Positions 16,249 to 28,255 of a stretch of DNA of 40,223 nucleotides are shown one piece after another. The stretch lies in contig JAQVCP010000023.1 of assembly GCA_028689735.1 (NCBI GenBank), positions 1-40,223 of the forward strand, written 5' to 3'. This stretch comes from Hespellia sp. (GTDB lineage: Bacteria; Bacillota; Clostridia; Lachnospirales; Lachnospiraceae). Position numbers and translations under genes: made by a program. Positions within the stretch are counted from its first letter, which is position 1; the number at the start of each line of letters is the position of its first letter. Below the pieces are notes generated by a model. It was not told where the DNA came from, ran no database searches, and saw nothing but the letters and a program-made list of their open reading frames with translations.

Positions 16249-16275
16249 GTCAACATAGATATAAAAAATCAACAT
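16249..16275. promoter_or_regulatory. Candidate AraC operator, copy 1
   Basis: Two TCAACAT half-sites (16250-16256 and 16269-16275) flank the AT-rich core AGATATAAAAAA with a 19-base period. The pair lies just upstream of the ribosome site of the AraC gene at 16223. The arrangement recurs at 16442-16470. Direct-repeat half-sites about two helical turns apart are typical of AraC dimers. Confidence 0.65.
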
Positions 16276-16441
16276 GAATTATAATTGGGTGGAACCTTTC
16301 AATTACATTTTACAGGTGGCTTTCTATATTTAAACAAATATGTCATTCAAAAATAGTCAAAAATGAATAAAAAATAGGAAAAACTAAAAAAATATAGACA
16401 TGCTCTGCTTTGATACAATTATAAAAGTCAACTACTTAGTT

Positions 16442-16470
16442 GTCAACATAAATATAAAATGATTCAACAT
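16442..16470. promoter_or_regulatory. Candidate AraC operator, copy 2
   Basis: The sequence repeats copy 1 almost exactly: TCAACATA at 16443-16450, core AATATAAAATGAT, then TCAACAT at 16464-16470, with a 21-base period. A related TCAACTA lies at 16428-16434. It is 110 bases before the permease start at 16581. The rest of this 357-base divergent region is AT-rich, with TACAAT at 16414-16419 as a possible -10. Confidence 0.65.
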
Positions 16471-16580
16471 CCTTTATAGATTTCCGAAACTGAGAATGCT
16501 AGAATGATACTCACAAAGCAAATGCGCAAATGCTTCGAACAAAGGTAAATGATGAGTTAAAAGGATAAGGAGAAAACCTA

Positions 16581-18065
16581 ATGGAAAAAAACAATTCAAG
16601 AGAACGACTTGGGGCAATGGCCCTGATGATGATGACCTTCTCAGCTGTATTTGCATTTCCGAGCATTATTAATAACAGTATTCAGATTGGTCTTGCAACA
16701 ATTCCGGCCTATATATTTGGGTCAGTATTTTACTTCCTGCCATTCATTCTGATGATTGCAGAATTTGCATCTGCGAACTCAGAAAAAGAGTCGGGAGTGC
16801 ATAGCTGGCTGGAATGTGTTCTGGGACCAAAGTGGGCATTCCTTGGTGCATGGACATACTTTTTTGTTAATTTGTTCTTCTTCTGTTCCCTGCTTCCGCA
16901 GACATTGATCTACGGATCCTATGCATTTCTTGGACAGAATGTATTCGCAGGTGACAATGGAACAAGAATCATCGCAATCATTTCAGTCGCGTTGTTCTGG
17001 CTTGCAACTTATGTGTGTGTGAAGGGCGTCAGCTGGATTTCAAAGGTAACCGGATTCGCAGGAAGTGCGCGTCTGCTCATGGGAGTAGTATTTGTAATAC
17101 TGGCATTTGTTGTGGTATTTGGATTTGGCGAAGCTCCGGCGCAGGAATTTACAATGAAGTCGGTAACACCAAAGTTCAACTGGACCTTCTTCATGACCAT
17201 GGCCTGGGTGCTTCAGGCAGTTGGGGGTGGAGAGAGTATCGGTGTCTACATCAAGGATGTGAAGGGTGGAAATAAAACATTTGTCAAGATTATGATTCTT
17301 TCTACCATCGTAGTCGGAATCATGTATGTGCTAGGTGCAGTTGCAGTAGGACTGGTTGTTCCGACAGATGTGCTTGCAGGAAACTTCTCCAATGGTATCT
17401 TCGATATTTTCAAAATTCTTGCAGGAAAGTTTGGAATTCCTGATGGTGTCATCGTACGACTTGTGGGTGTGATCTTATTTCTTGGAAGTCTTGGATCACT
17501 GGCACTTTGGACGGCAGCACCGGTAAAAATATTCTTTTCAGAGATTCCGGAAGGCGTATTTGGAAAATGGCTTGTTAAGACAAATGAAGAAGGAAATCCA
17601 ACCAATGCATTGATCGTTCAGGGAATTGTTGTAACAGCACTGCTTGTAATTCCGGCACTTGGAATTGGAAATATGGACAGCTTTCTGGAGACATTGATTA
17701 ACATGACAGCTGCAACTTCACTTCTTCCTGTGGTATTCCTTATTGCGGCCTATATTGGGCTTCGCTGGAAGAAGGATGACATGAAGCGAGACTTTAAATT
17801 TGGTAATAGAACATTTGGAATCGCTGCAGGCATCTTCTTAATGGTATTGTTCCTGTTCGTGTTCTTTATGTCTACCGTTCCGGAGCCGACACTGCTTAAG
17901 CAGGCGATGGATGGAACACTTCCGGCAGGAACTGCCAACCCGATTGGAACACTGTTGTACAACGTTGTGGGAGTCGTGGTGTTTGTAGGGATTGCCTGGA
18001 TTTGCTGGGCACGTTATGAGAAGAAAGTAAAGCTGGGGAAAATGAAACAGGAAATTGAAAAATAA
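16581..18065 (+). CDS. APC-superfamily permease (amino acid permease-like)
   Basis: This 494-residue permease has about twelve membrane segments. It fits the amino acid-polyamine-organocation superfamily: TM1 region MMMTFSAVFAFPSIINNS, TM6 region MTMAWVLQAVGGGESIGVY, and a charged C-terminal tail. The overall form resembles the glutamate/GABA-type antiporters. The ATG at 16581 follows AAGGATAAGGAG. It is separated by only 45 bases from the GH2 beta-galactosidase gene, which has its own strong ribosome site, so the two are probably one operon under the divergent AraC regulator. Pairing an amino-acid-type permease with a glycosidase is unusual, and the substrate may be a glycosylated amino acid. 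That is inference from context. Confidence 0.9.
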   Translation: MEKNNSRERLGAMALMMMTFSAVFAFPSIINNSIQIGLATIPAYIFGSVFYFLPFILMIAEFASANSEKESGVHSWLECVLGPKWAFLGAWTYFFVNLFFFCSLLPQTLIYGSYAFLGQNVFAGDNGTRIIAIISVALFWLATYVCVKGVSWISKVTGFAGSARLLMGVVFVILAFVVVFGFGEAPAQEFTMKSVTPKFNWTFFMTMAWVLQAVGGGESIGVYIKDVKGGNKTFVKIMILSTIVVGIMYVLGAVAVGLVVPTDVLAGNFSNGIFDIFKILAGKFGIPDGVIVRLVGVILFLGSLGSLALWTAAPVKIFFSEIPEGVFGKWLVKTNEEGNPTNALIVQGIVVTALLVIPALGIGNMDSFLETLINMTAATSLLPVVFLIAAYIGLRWKKDDMKRDFKFGNRTFGIAAGIFLMVLFLFVFFMSTVPEPTLLKQAMDGTLPAGTANPIGTLLYNVVGVVVFVGIAWICWARYEKKVKLGKMKQEIEK

Positions 18066-18083
18066 ATGGAAAGAGATAGATGA

Positions 18084-21182
<3,099 letters not shown>

Positions 21183-21223
21183 GAAACGGGGAAACATAGA
21201 ATCAGAAGAAGTTCTTTCGGCAA

Positions 21224-22090
21224 TTACCGCATCTGTTTGGGGGTGACTCCGTAGCGACGTTTAAACAGACGGTTAAAGTAAGACAGATTATCAAACCCGA
21301 CCATATTTGCTACTTCCAGTATACTGGAAGTAGAGGTGGTGAGAAGTCTTGCAGCCATCGTCAGTCGGTAATTATTCAGATAATGGACAAAACTATCCTT
21401 CATCTGCTGCTTGAAGAATTTCATGAAGTGAGATTCACTGTAATAGCAGAGAGCGGCCATGTCAGATACTGAAATGGGCTCTCTGTAGTGATCCTCGATA
21501 TATTTTACTACTAATTTAATCTTTTCCAGATTTTTTTGCTCCGCAATCTGCGGAGCTTTTTTATTGCGATTAGATAAAATGACAAAGAATAATTGATAAA
21601 GATATCCTTTTACTGCAATCTGATAACCAGTCGGTCTGGCGGAACAGACATGATCGATAGAACGGATAATTGCAGAAATATCTTCATAATATGATAAAGA
21701 CGTGTGAATATAACAGTCGGTCATCAGGTTCCCATGGAGAAGAGGATTTAAAAATGCAGTTTCGCAGAGATCCGCTGTATGGGAAAGAAGAAACTCGGGT
21801 CGAAAAAGAATGTTTTCATATTCCATCTTATGGTGAGGTTTTTCTTCTATGGAGTGAAGCTTACCTGGCAGCACAACAATGACATCTCCGGCATAGACTT
21901 CGTACTCGATTAGATCCACTTGCACAAGTCCCTGCCCCTTTTTGATGACGATCAGTTCGACTTCATCATGCCAGTGGGTTGGCACGCAGGAAAAATCAAG
22001 CGGGATGGTACAAAGGTAAGTGTTGTATGGAAAGGAATCATCGGTGTGGGTCTTTTCTTCTAATAATTGCTGGTATTCATTTATATTCAT
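21224..22090 (-). CDS. AraC-family transcriptional regulator (cupin sensor)
   Basis: This 288-residue regulator begins with a cupin sensor domain (about 20-140) containing PTHWHDEVELIVIKKGQG and YAGDVIVVLPGKLHSI. The two C-terminal helix-turn-helix units (about 188-288) show ISVSDMAALCYYSESHFMKF and ILEVANMVGFDNLSYFNRLF. I chose ATG 22090, preceded by GAGGA; a frame extending to 22204 crosses the promoter region and lacks a ribosome site. It ends convergent with lacZ and is divergent from glycogen phosphorylase. Its target could be either neighbour. The palindrome at 22108-22122 over its own -10 suggests autoregulation. Confidence 0.93.
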   Translation of the reverse strand: MNINEYQQLLEEKTHTDDSFPYNTYLCTIPLDFSCVPTHWHDEVELIVIKKGQGLVQVDLIEYEVYAGDVIVVLPGKLHSIEEKPHHKMEYENILFRPEFLLSHTADLCETAFLNPLLHGNLMTDCYIHTSLSYYEDISAIIRSIDHVCSARPTGYQIAVKGYLYQLFFVILSNRNKKAPQIAEQKNLEKIKLVVKYIEDHYREPISVSDMAALCYYSESHFMKFFKQQMKDSFVHYLNNYRLTMAARLLTTSTSSILEVANMVGFDNLSYFNRLFKRRYGVTPKQMR

Positions 22091-22107
22091 GTTTTTCCTC
22101 GATTCTG

Positions 22108-22142
22108 ATAGTATTGTACTATAATTGACCGTTATCATGCAA
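22108..22142 (-). promoter_or_regulatory. Promoter of the AraC gene with a palindrome over the -10
   Basis: Read leftward, TTGCAT (plus 22137-22142) and TACAAT (plus 22113-22118) are 18 bases apart. The -10 sits inside the perfect palindrome ATAGTA-TTG-TACTAT (22108-22122). Binding there would block this promoter. Confidence 0.5.
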
Positions 22143-22223
22143 GAATAATTAAAAAATTGATTGTATACTGTTGTTGTTCGGTTACAAAATTGAGAATTGT
22201 CCAATCCAGAAAAGGAGAGTATT

Positions 22224-24479
22224 ATGAGTGTGGAAATGATATTAAAAGAAATGCTAGGGAAAGATATAAAAGACAGTACGAATCAGGAGATTTACAATGC
22301 ACTGCTTGCCCTTGTACAGAACAAGGCAAAGAATCAGGAGAAACCGGAGGGGAAAAAGAAAATTTATTATATCTCTGCGGAATTTTTGATCGGTAAGTTG
22401 TTATCCAACAACATGATCAATCTGGGAATCTATGATGAAGTAAAGAAGCTGCTTGCCGATCACGGTAAAGATATCTGTGAGATTGAGGAGATCGAAGTAG
22501 AACCATCACTGGGAAATGGTGGTCTTGGAAGACTTGCTTCCTGTTTCCTTGATTCCATTGCTACGCTGAATATGACGGGAGCCGGAATCGGTCTGAACTA
22601 TCATCTTGGATTATTCAAACAGGTATTTGAAAACAGAGTGCAGAAGGAGACAGCAAACCCATGGATGGAAACTCCAAGCTGGCTGACAAAAACAGCCATT
22701 TCCTATCCGGTAGAATTCAAAGACTTTAAACTGCAGTCAACCATGTATGAGATTGCCATTACAGGATATGAGGGACGTACTAACAAACTGCAGCTTTTCG
22801 ATGTAGACAGTGTAGATGAAACCATTGTACATGACGGCATTTCGTTTGATAAAGATGATATTGCAAAGAACCTGACGTTGTTCCTGTATCCGGATGACAG
22901 TGATGAAAAAGGAAGACTGCTTCGTATTTACCAACAGTATTTCATGGTGAGCAATGCCGCCCAGCTTATCCTTACAGAATGCGAAAAAAAAGGCAGCACG
23001 CTATATGATTTGTATGACTATGCAGCAATTCAGATCAATGATACGCACCCGACCATGGTAATTCCGGAACTGATTCGTCTGCTCACTGCACGTGGTATGG
23101 CGATGGATACAGCCATTGATGTGGTATCAAAAACCTGTGCGTACACCAACCATACCATTCTTGCAGAAGCATTGGAGACATGGCCGATTACGTATCTGCA
23201 GAATGTAGTTCCACAATTGGTTCCGATTATTGAAATCCTTGATGACAAGGTACGCAGAAAATACACGGACGAGAGTGTAGCAATCATTGACAGAAATGAT
23301 AATGTGCACATGGCTCATATTGACATTCACTATGGCTATAGTGTCAATGGTGTTGCCGCACTTCATACAGAGATTTTAAAGGATACAGAGCTCAATAACT
23401 TTTACAAAATCTATCCGCAGAAATTTAATAACAAGACCAACGGTATTACATTTAGAAGATGGCTTCTTCACTGCAATCCGGAGCTCTCAGATCAGATTAC
23501 AGAGTGGATCGGGGATGGATACAAGAAGGATGCCATGGAACTTGAGCGGCTAGAAACACTGGCAGCAAAAGAAGACGTACTGGAAAAGCTTCTTGCAATC
23601 AAGAAGGATAACAAAGCGAACCTTGCAAAATATCTTGCAGATACACAGAACATTACACTGAATGAAAATGCAATCTTTGATATCCAGATTAAGCGTTTGC
23701 ATGAATATAAACGGCAGCAGATGAATGCACTTTATGTCATCTACAAATATGAGCAGATCAAAGCCGGAAATCTTCCGGAGACTCCAATTACGGTTATCTT
23801 CGGAGCGAAAGCAGCACCGGCATATACGGTTGCAAAGGAAATTATTCATCTGATTTTATGTCTGCAGGAAATCGTGAATAACGATCCGGAGGTCAGTCCG
23901 TATCTGAATGTTGTTATGGTAGAGAATTACAATGTAACACTGGCTGAAAAACTGATTCCCGCATGTGATATTTCAGAGCAGATTTCTCTGGCATCCAAAG
24001 AAGCAAGCGGAACCGGAAACATGAAGTTCATGTTAAACGGGGCAGTCACACTTGGGACAGATGACGGGGCAAATGTAGAGATTCATGAACTGGTTGGGGA
24101 CGATAACATTTACGTATTTGGTGCCTCCAGTGAAGAAGTAATCCATCACTACAAAAACAGCGATTACGTTTCAAGAACCTACTATGAAAAGGATAAGGAC
24201 CTGAAAAAGGCGGTTGATTTTATCACTGGAAAAGAAATGCTGGCAGTTGGTGAGGCGAAGCATCTTACACATGTAAAGGAAGAACTGCTGAACAAAGACT
24301 GGTTTATGACATTCCTTGATTTTAAGGATTATGTAGAGAAGAAAGAGAAAGCATTTGCAGACTACACAGACCGGAAGGGCTGGGCAAAGAAGATGCTGGT
24401 CAATATCAGCAAAGCAGGATATTTCTCATCTGACAGAACAATTGCAGAATACGACAGAGATATCTGGAAGTTGAAATAG
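22224..24479 (+). CDS. glgP: Glycogen/starch/maltodextrin phosphorylase
   Basis: This 751-residue cytoplasmic PLP enzyme releases glucose 1-phosphate from alpha-1,4-glucans. It shows the phosphorylase marks [36 protein letters not shown], the glucan-site region [11 protein letters not shown], and [14 protein letters not shown], where Lys601 should bind PLP. At 751 residues it is shorter than the roughly 800-840 of animal and E. coli enzymes but normal for clostridia. The ATG at 22224 follows AAAGGAG; a TTG at 22197 in the same frame lacks a ribosome site. It stands alone, with its own terminator 45 bases after the stop. No other glycogen gene is in the window. Confidence 0.96.
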   Translation: MSVEMILKEMLGKDIKDSTNQEIYNALLALVQNKAKNQEKPEGKKKIYYISAEFLIGKLLSNNMINLGIYDEVKKLLADHGKDICEIEEIEVEPSLGNGGLGRLASCFLDSIATLNMTGAGIGLNYHLGLFKQVFENRVQKETANPWMETPSWLTKTAISYPVEFKDFKLQSTMYEIAITGYEGRTNKLQLFDVDSVDETIVHDGISFDKDDIAKNLTLFLYPDDSDEKGRLLRIYQQYFMVSNAAQLILTECEKKGSTLYDLYDYAAIQINDTHPTMVIPELIRLLTARGMAMDTAIDVVSKTCAYTNHTILAEALETWPITYLQNVVPQLVPIIEILDDKVRRKYTDESVAIIDRNDNVHMAHIDIHYGYSVNGVAALHTEILKDTELNNFYKIYPQKFNNKTNGITFRRWLLHCNPELSDQITEWIGDGYKKDAMELERLETLAAKEDVLEKLLAIKKDNKANLAKYLADTQNITLNENAIFDIQIKRLHEYKRQQMNALYVIYKYEQIKAGNLPETPITVIFGAKAAPAYTVAKEIIHLILCLQEIVNNDPEVSPYLNVVMVENYNVTLAEKLIPACDISEQISLASKEASGTGNMKFMLNGAVTLGTDDGANVEIHELVGDDNIYVFGASSEEVIHHYKNSDYVSRTYYEKDKDLKKAVDFITGKEMLAVGEAKHLTHVKEELLNKDWFMTFLDFKDYVEKKEKAFADYTDRKGWAKKMLVNISKAGYFSSDRTIAEYDRDIWKLK

Positions 24480-24523
24480 AAAAGGGTGCTTCAGAAGAAG
24501 CCGGGAATGGTATTGATATATTT

Positions 24524-24557
24524 AAGGCCGCGGGAAACATAAATTTCCCGCGGCCTT
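24524..24557 (+). terminator. GC-rich hairpin terminator after glgP
   Basis: AAGGCCGCGGGAAA (24524-24537) pairs perfectly with TTTCCCGCGGCCTT (24544-24557) around the 6-base loop CATAAA. The trailing GCTTTGCT is a weak T-tract, but the stem is long and GC-rich. It may also stop leftward transcription from fruA, which ends at 24637. Confidence 0.8.
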
Positions 24558-24636
24558 GCTTTGCTATGGCCTGCAAAATGATTGCCCGCACTTGGGGCAT
24601 ATCATCTATGGAGCCTTTTGTGATATTTCTATTGTA

Positions 24637-26571
24637 TTATGCTTCTTTTACCGGTTTTTTCAGTACCGACAGGATCAATGCCCCTACGACAGAACCGACA
24701 ACGATTGCAACAACATACATCAATGGGTTGGTAACAAGTGGAATTACGAACACTCCGCCATGAGGTGCTCGAAGTCCACAGTCAAACGCCATGGAAAGTG
24801 CACCGGCGATTGCGGAACCAACGATGCAGGAAGGAATGACACGAAGTGGATCCTGCGCTGCAAATGGAATGGCACCTTCTGAGATAAAGGATAATCCCAT
24901 AATATAGTTTACGTAAGCGGACTGTCTGTCCTTCTTGTTGAATCTGTTTTTGAAGATGGTTGCACAAATGGCAATTGCAAGTGGAGGTACCATGCCACCG
25001 GCCATAACTGCCGCCATAATGTCAAATCCACCGCTGGCAAGAGATGCCGTACCAAATACATAGGCAGCTTTGTTAAATGGACCACCCATATCAATTGACA
25101 TCATACCGCCGAGTACTGCACCGAGCAGAATCTTGCTGGAACCACCCATGGAATTCAGACCATTGTTCAATGCGTTGTTCAGTGCACCTACAAATGGATT
25201 TACAAGAATCATGATAAATCCAATTGCAAGAATGCCGACAACAGGGTAGATGAGAATCGGTTTGATACCCTCCAGACTCTTTGGCAGCTTATCACAGATT
25301 TTACGAAGCAGCAGAATCAGATAACCTGCAACAAAACCTGCAAGCAGTGCGCCGAGGAAACCGGAACTGATTGCTCCCTCATTTCCATTCATTACACTTG
25401 CAAAGGTATATCCTGCATTTGCGATTGCACCACCGACAAAACCGACTGCAAGACCGGGTCTGTCTGCGATACTCATAGCGATAAATCCGGAGAGAACCGG
25501 GAGCATAAAGCCAAATGCCTCGCCTCCAACGGTCTTGAAGAATGCAGCAATCGGTGTATTCATACCAAAGTTGCTTGGATCAATTGCATAGTCATCTAAA
25601 AGGAATGCGATTGCAATCAGGATACCACCACCGATAACGAAGGGAAGCATGTGGGAAACACCATTCATCAGATGCTTGTAAACGGAACGTCCGACACCTT
25701 CTCCGCTTCCGCTGTCGGAAGAATCACTTCCCGAACCACCGGTATGATGGTAGATAGGTGCTTCCCCGTTCATTCCCTTTGTGATCAGCTCTTCTGCTTT
25801 ATGGATGCCGTCCGCAACCTTAGTCTGAATCACTGGCTTACCATCAAAACGTGCCATTTCAATATTCTTATCTGCTGCGACAATAATGACATCTGCATTG
25901 GAAATGTCTTCTTTTGTGAGTTCATTTTTCACGCCACCGGACCCATCGGTCTCAATTTTTACAGTGTAGCCCATCTCCTTTGCCTTATTCTCTAGACTCT
26001 CGGCCGCCATGTAGGTGTGAGCGATTCCAGTAGGGCACGCAGTTACACCGATTACCTGAAAACCGCCTTTGTTGCTGGCAAGTTCTGCCGCTTTTGCATC
26101 CTCTGCGGCAAACTGAGCTTTCTCAGCTTCATTCACAATCTGAAGAAATTCATCTACGGAACCTGCGTTTCTAAGTGCCGTTGTAAATGTCTCATCCATC
26201 AGCATCGTAGAAAGGCGGCTCAGTACCTCGAGATGCACATTATCTTCTGTATTTGGTGCGGCAATCAAAAAGATCAAATCCGTCGGGGCACCGTCCAAAG
26301 ACTCATAATCAACACCGCCAGGAACAACCATTGCTGCCAGTCCCGGTGCCTTTACAGCATCTGTCTTTCCATGAGGAATTGCAATTCCTTCTCCGATTCC
26401 CGTTGTTCCCTCTTCCTCTCTTGCAAGGACACAGGCTTTATACTTTTCTTTATTACTGATGTTTCCAGTGGAAACCATAAGGTCCACCATTTTATCAATG
26501 GTTTCAGCTTTTGTGGATACCTGGCCATTTAGTTCAATGCCGCTTTTTTTCAATAAATCTGAAATTTTCAT
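24637..26571 (-). CDS. fruA: PTS fructose transporter subunit IIABC
   Basis: This 644-residue membrane permease imports and phosphorylates fructose (or a related hexose) to the 1-phosphate. The domain order is A-B-C: IIA at about 1-150 with active His67 in GIAIPHGKT, IIB at about 170-270 with Cys179 in VTACPTGIAHTYMAAE, a Gly/Ser-rich linker (about 278-293), then IIC with about nine membrane segments, including FVIGGGILIAIAF and MSIDMGGPFNKAA. The start at 26571 is four bases after the fruR stop. The usual 1-phosphofructokinase gene (fruK) is not between fruR and fruA and is not elsewhere in the window, so it must lie at another locus if this is true fructose PTS. Confidence 0.96.
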   Translation of the reverse strand: MKISDLLKKSGIELNGQVSTKAETIDKMVDLMVSTGNISNKEKYKACVLAREEEGTTGIGEGIAIPHGKTDAVKAPGLAAMVVPGGVDYESLDGAPTDLIFLIAAPNTEDNVHLEVLSRLSTMLMDETFTTALRNAGSVDEFLQIVNEAEKAQFAAEDAKAAELASNKGGFQVIGVTACPTGIAHTYMAAESLENKAKEMGYTVKIETDGSGGVKNELTKEDISNADVIIVAADKNIEMARFDGKPVIQTKVADGIHKAEELITKGMNGEAPIYHHTGGSGSDSSDSGSGEGVGRSVYKHLMNGVSHMLPFVIGGGILIAIAFLLDDYAIDPSNFGMNTPIAAFFKTVGGEAFGFMLPVLSGFIAMSIADRPGLAVGFVGGAIANAGYTFASVMNGNEGAISSGFLGALLAGFVAGYLILLLRKICDKLPKSLEGIKPILIYPVVGILAIGFIMILVNPFVGALNNALNNGLNSMGGSSKILLGAVLGGMMSIDMGGPFNKAAYVFGTASLASGGFDIMAAVMAGGMVPPLAIAICATIFKNRFNKKDRQSAYVNYIMGLSFISEGAIPFAAQDPLRVIPSCIVGSAIAGALSMAFDCGLRAPHGGVFVIPLVTNPLMYVVAIVVGSVVGALILSVLKKPVKEA

Positions 26572-26575
26572 TCCT

Positions 26576-27322
26576 TTAAACCTCCGTTATATTTTTTTTA
26601 TCGTGATACGCAATATTATCTAACTTATTTGTAATAATATGTGCTTTTTCAAATTCGCCAAAACATACAGGAGAAATCTGGTCGAATTTGGATGAGTCAC
26701 AGAGCACATAACTTTGCCTCGTCCGGCTCATGGCTGTCTTTTTTACAAGAGACTCTTCAATCTCCGGTGTTGTGAATCCATGTTCCATGGTCACGCCATT
26801 GGTTCCAAAGAAGCCTTTTGTGAAATTGTACTTTTCCAATGCCAGAACGGCCTCTGCGCCTACATTGGCTTCGGTCACAACCTTGTATCTTCCTCCAAGA
26901 ATATAAGAGTTCCCGCATCCCTTCATTGCTAACTTCTTGGCATGTTCCGGTGCATTGGTCAGGTATACTGCCTTTTTTTCTTCAATATAATCAATGAGCA
27001 GACTTGTTGTCGTTCCGCCATCGATAAACACAAAATCTTCCGGTTCAATCAGGTTCGCAGCATATTGTGCAATCCGGATTTTTTCTTCGATATTCTTATC
27101 TCTTCTTAAAGCGTAATCATCATCTTTTCCATGATAATTTTGACCGATTGCGGTTGCTCCTCCATAAACCTTCACAAGCTTGTGCTCTTTGTGTAATTGA
27201 AGCAGATCCCTTCGTATTGTTGACTCCGATGCCCCGAAGGTGTTCATTAGTTCCGGTAATGTTACAGAGAGCTTATTTTCCACCAGCTGCAGGATTCTAT
27301 TCTGTCGTTCCTCTGCCAACAT
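26576..27322 (-). CDS. fruR: DeoR/GlpR-family regulator of the fructose PTS
   Basis: This 248-residue regulator has the DeoR winged helix at about 6-57 (RQNRILQLVENK, FGASESTIRRDLLQLHKEHK, VKVYGGA) and a DeoRC sensor domain with FIDGGTTTSLLI and FGTNGVT, which binds phosphosugars in this family. It is the first gene of the leftward fruR-fruA unit and is expected to repress it until fructose 1-phosphate accumulates. The ATG at 27322 has AGGGAG upstream. Two AAACGGTC motifs lie in the promoter and a third, inverted copy lies further upstream; these are likely operators. The name rests on family plus adjacency to fruA. Confidence 0.93.
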   Translation of the reverse strand: MLAEERQNRILQLVENKLSVTLPELMNTFGASESTIRRDLLQLHKEHKLVKVYGGATAIGQNYHGKDDDYALRRDKNIEEKIRIAQYAANLIEPEDFVFIDGGTTTSLLIDYIEEKKAVYLTNAPEHAKKLAMKGCGNSYILGGRYKVVTEANVGAEAVLALEKYNFTKGFFGTNGVTMEHGFTTPEIEESLVKKTAMSRTRQSYVLCDSSKFDQISPVCFGEFEKAHIITNKLDNIAYHDKKNITEV

Positions 27323-27361
27323 TTCTCCACCACTCCCTTTCCTTTTTTATTTGTTATATAC

Positions 27362-27402
27362 ATGATAACACCATAAACGGTCATGGTCAATCAGAAACGG
27401 TC
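27362..27402 (-). promoter_or_regulatory. fruR-fruA promoter with GACCGTTT operators
   Basis: Read leftward, TTGACC (plus 27385-27390) and TATCAT (plus 27362-27367) are 17 bases apart. The motif GACCGTTT occurs between -10 and -35 (plus 27375-27382) and again 20 bases upstream (plus 27395-27402), on the same face of the helix. A copy in the opposite orientation is at 27475-27482, followed by TGACCGG. This fits a repressor site, most simply FruR itself. Confidence 0.7.
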
Positions 27403-27567
27403 TTACAAATAACCAAAATAATGCACGATTTTTTGTCTGTTTTACACAAAAATGAATGGATGTCATCTAATAATGACCGTTTGTGACCGGGTTGGAGGAT
27501 GCGAATATGATTTTTTACTTTCTTCCCATCTTGACAAAAGATTATGATAGAATAAAAAGGAAAGCAG

Positions 27568-27603
27568 TAAAGGCGGTTAAACGGATATTCGCAATCCGCT
27601 TTA
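27568..27603 (+). other. Leader with two mutually exclusive hairpins before the MazG gene
   Basis: TAAAGGCGG (27568-27576) can pair with CCGCTTTA (27596-27603) with one bulge. Alternatively CGGAT (27582-27586) pairs with ATCCG (27594-27598), sharing the CCG. TTGACA (27531-27536) upstream lacks a well-spaced -10. The structure could be a small regulatory leader, but the evidence is thin. Confidence 0.3.
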
Positions 27604-27645
27604 TCCAATGAGGTTAAAATATCAAGAATTTCAAGGAGAATGAAT

Positions 27646-28062
27646 ATGACACATAATGGAAAAGAATATATAGAAAAAGAAGCACATGACTTTGAAGAAC
27701 TGAGAGAAATCATTACAATTTTGAGAGGTGAGAATGGCTGCAAATGGGATCGGGCACAGACTCATGAGACTTTGAAAAAGTGTCTGACAGACGAGTGCGA
27801 GGAGGTACTTCAGGCAGTTGACAATAGGGATGATGAAAATCTATGTGAGGAATTAGGAGACATACTTCTGCAGGTGCTGCTCAACAGTGAAATTGCAGCA
27901 GAGCGGGGGGCGTTTACACTGGATGATGTGATTCAGACGCTGAGTGAGAAGATGATTCGCAGACATCCCCATGTATTTGGTGACGTTGTAGTGAACACAC
28001 CGGAAGAAAGTCTGGCGTTGTGGAAAGAAGTAAAACGTCAGGAGAAGGAGGGTAAATTATGA
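27646..28062 (+). CDS. MazG-type nucleotide pyrophosphohydrolase
   Basis: This 138-residue protein has one MazG domain. It should hydrolyse nucleoside triphosphates to the monophosphate and pyrophosphate, protecting against aberrant nucleotides. Marks include LRGENGCKWDRAQTHETL, the metal-binding ECEEV (ExxEE type) and EELGDILLQVLL (EExGD type), followed by EKMIRRHPHVFG, all standard for MazG. It is about half the length of E. coli MazG, which has two tandem domains. I chose ATG 27646 because AAGGAG is seven bases before it; ATG 27640 is too close to that site. Its stop overlaps the start of a 35-codon gene by four bases (ATGA), so both are translated together. Confidence 0.93.
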   Translation: MTHNGKEYIEKEAHDFEELREIITILRGENGCKWDRAQTHETLKKCLTDECEEVLQAVDNRDDENLCEELGDILLQVLLNSEIAAERGAFTLDDVIQTLSEKMIRRHPHVFGDVVVNTPEESLALWKEVKRQEKEGKL

Positions 28063-28166
28063 AGCTGGAATATGTGGCGAGAAGATTTCTGAAAGCTGGC
28101 ATGAGCAAAGAAGAGACAGCAAAGAAGATGCAGTTACCGCTGGATGTGATTGAGCAAATGGATTGA
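28059..28166 (+). CDS. 35-residue HTH-like miniprotein coupled to the MazG gene
   Basis: ATG at 28059 overlaps the MazG stop (ATGA) and has a strong AAGGAGGG just upstream. The product begins MKLEYVARRFLKAGMS and continues KEETAKKMQLPLDVIEQMD, which reads as one helix and then a helix-turn-helix-like pair (GMSKEETAKKMQLPLDVIEQ). That pattern is also seen at the C-terminal ends of some PD-(D/E)XK nuclease/transposase-like proteins. At 35 residues it is easily missed. It could be a small partner of MazG or a remnant of a longer HTH protein. The stop codon overlaps the -35 of the next promoter. Confidence 0.65.
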   Translation: MKLEYVARRFLKAGMSKEETAKKMQLPLDVIEQMD

Positions 28167-28191
28167 TACATTTGAGGAACAGTATTATAAT
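28163..28191 (+). promoter_or_regulatory. Near-consensus sigma-A promoter for the acetyltransferase
   Basis: TTGATA (28163-28168) and TATAAT (28186-28191) are separated by exactly 17 bases. The 5' leader then contains GAATCG (28203-28208) paired with CGATTC (28223-28228) around a G-rich loop, upstream of the ribosome site. Confidence 0.75.
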
Positions 28192-28255
28192 GAATGAACA
28201 GCGAATCGAATTGCGGGGGGTCCGATTCCCATAAAATAAAAAAAGAGGAAATACA

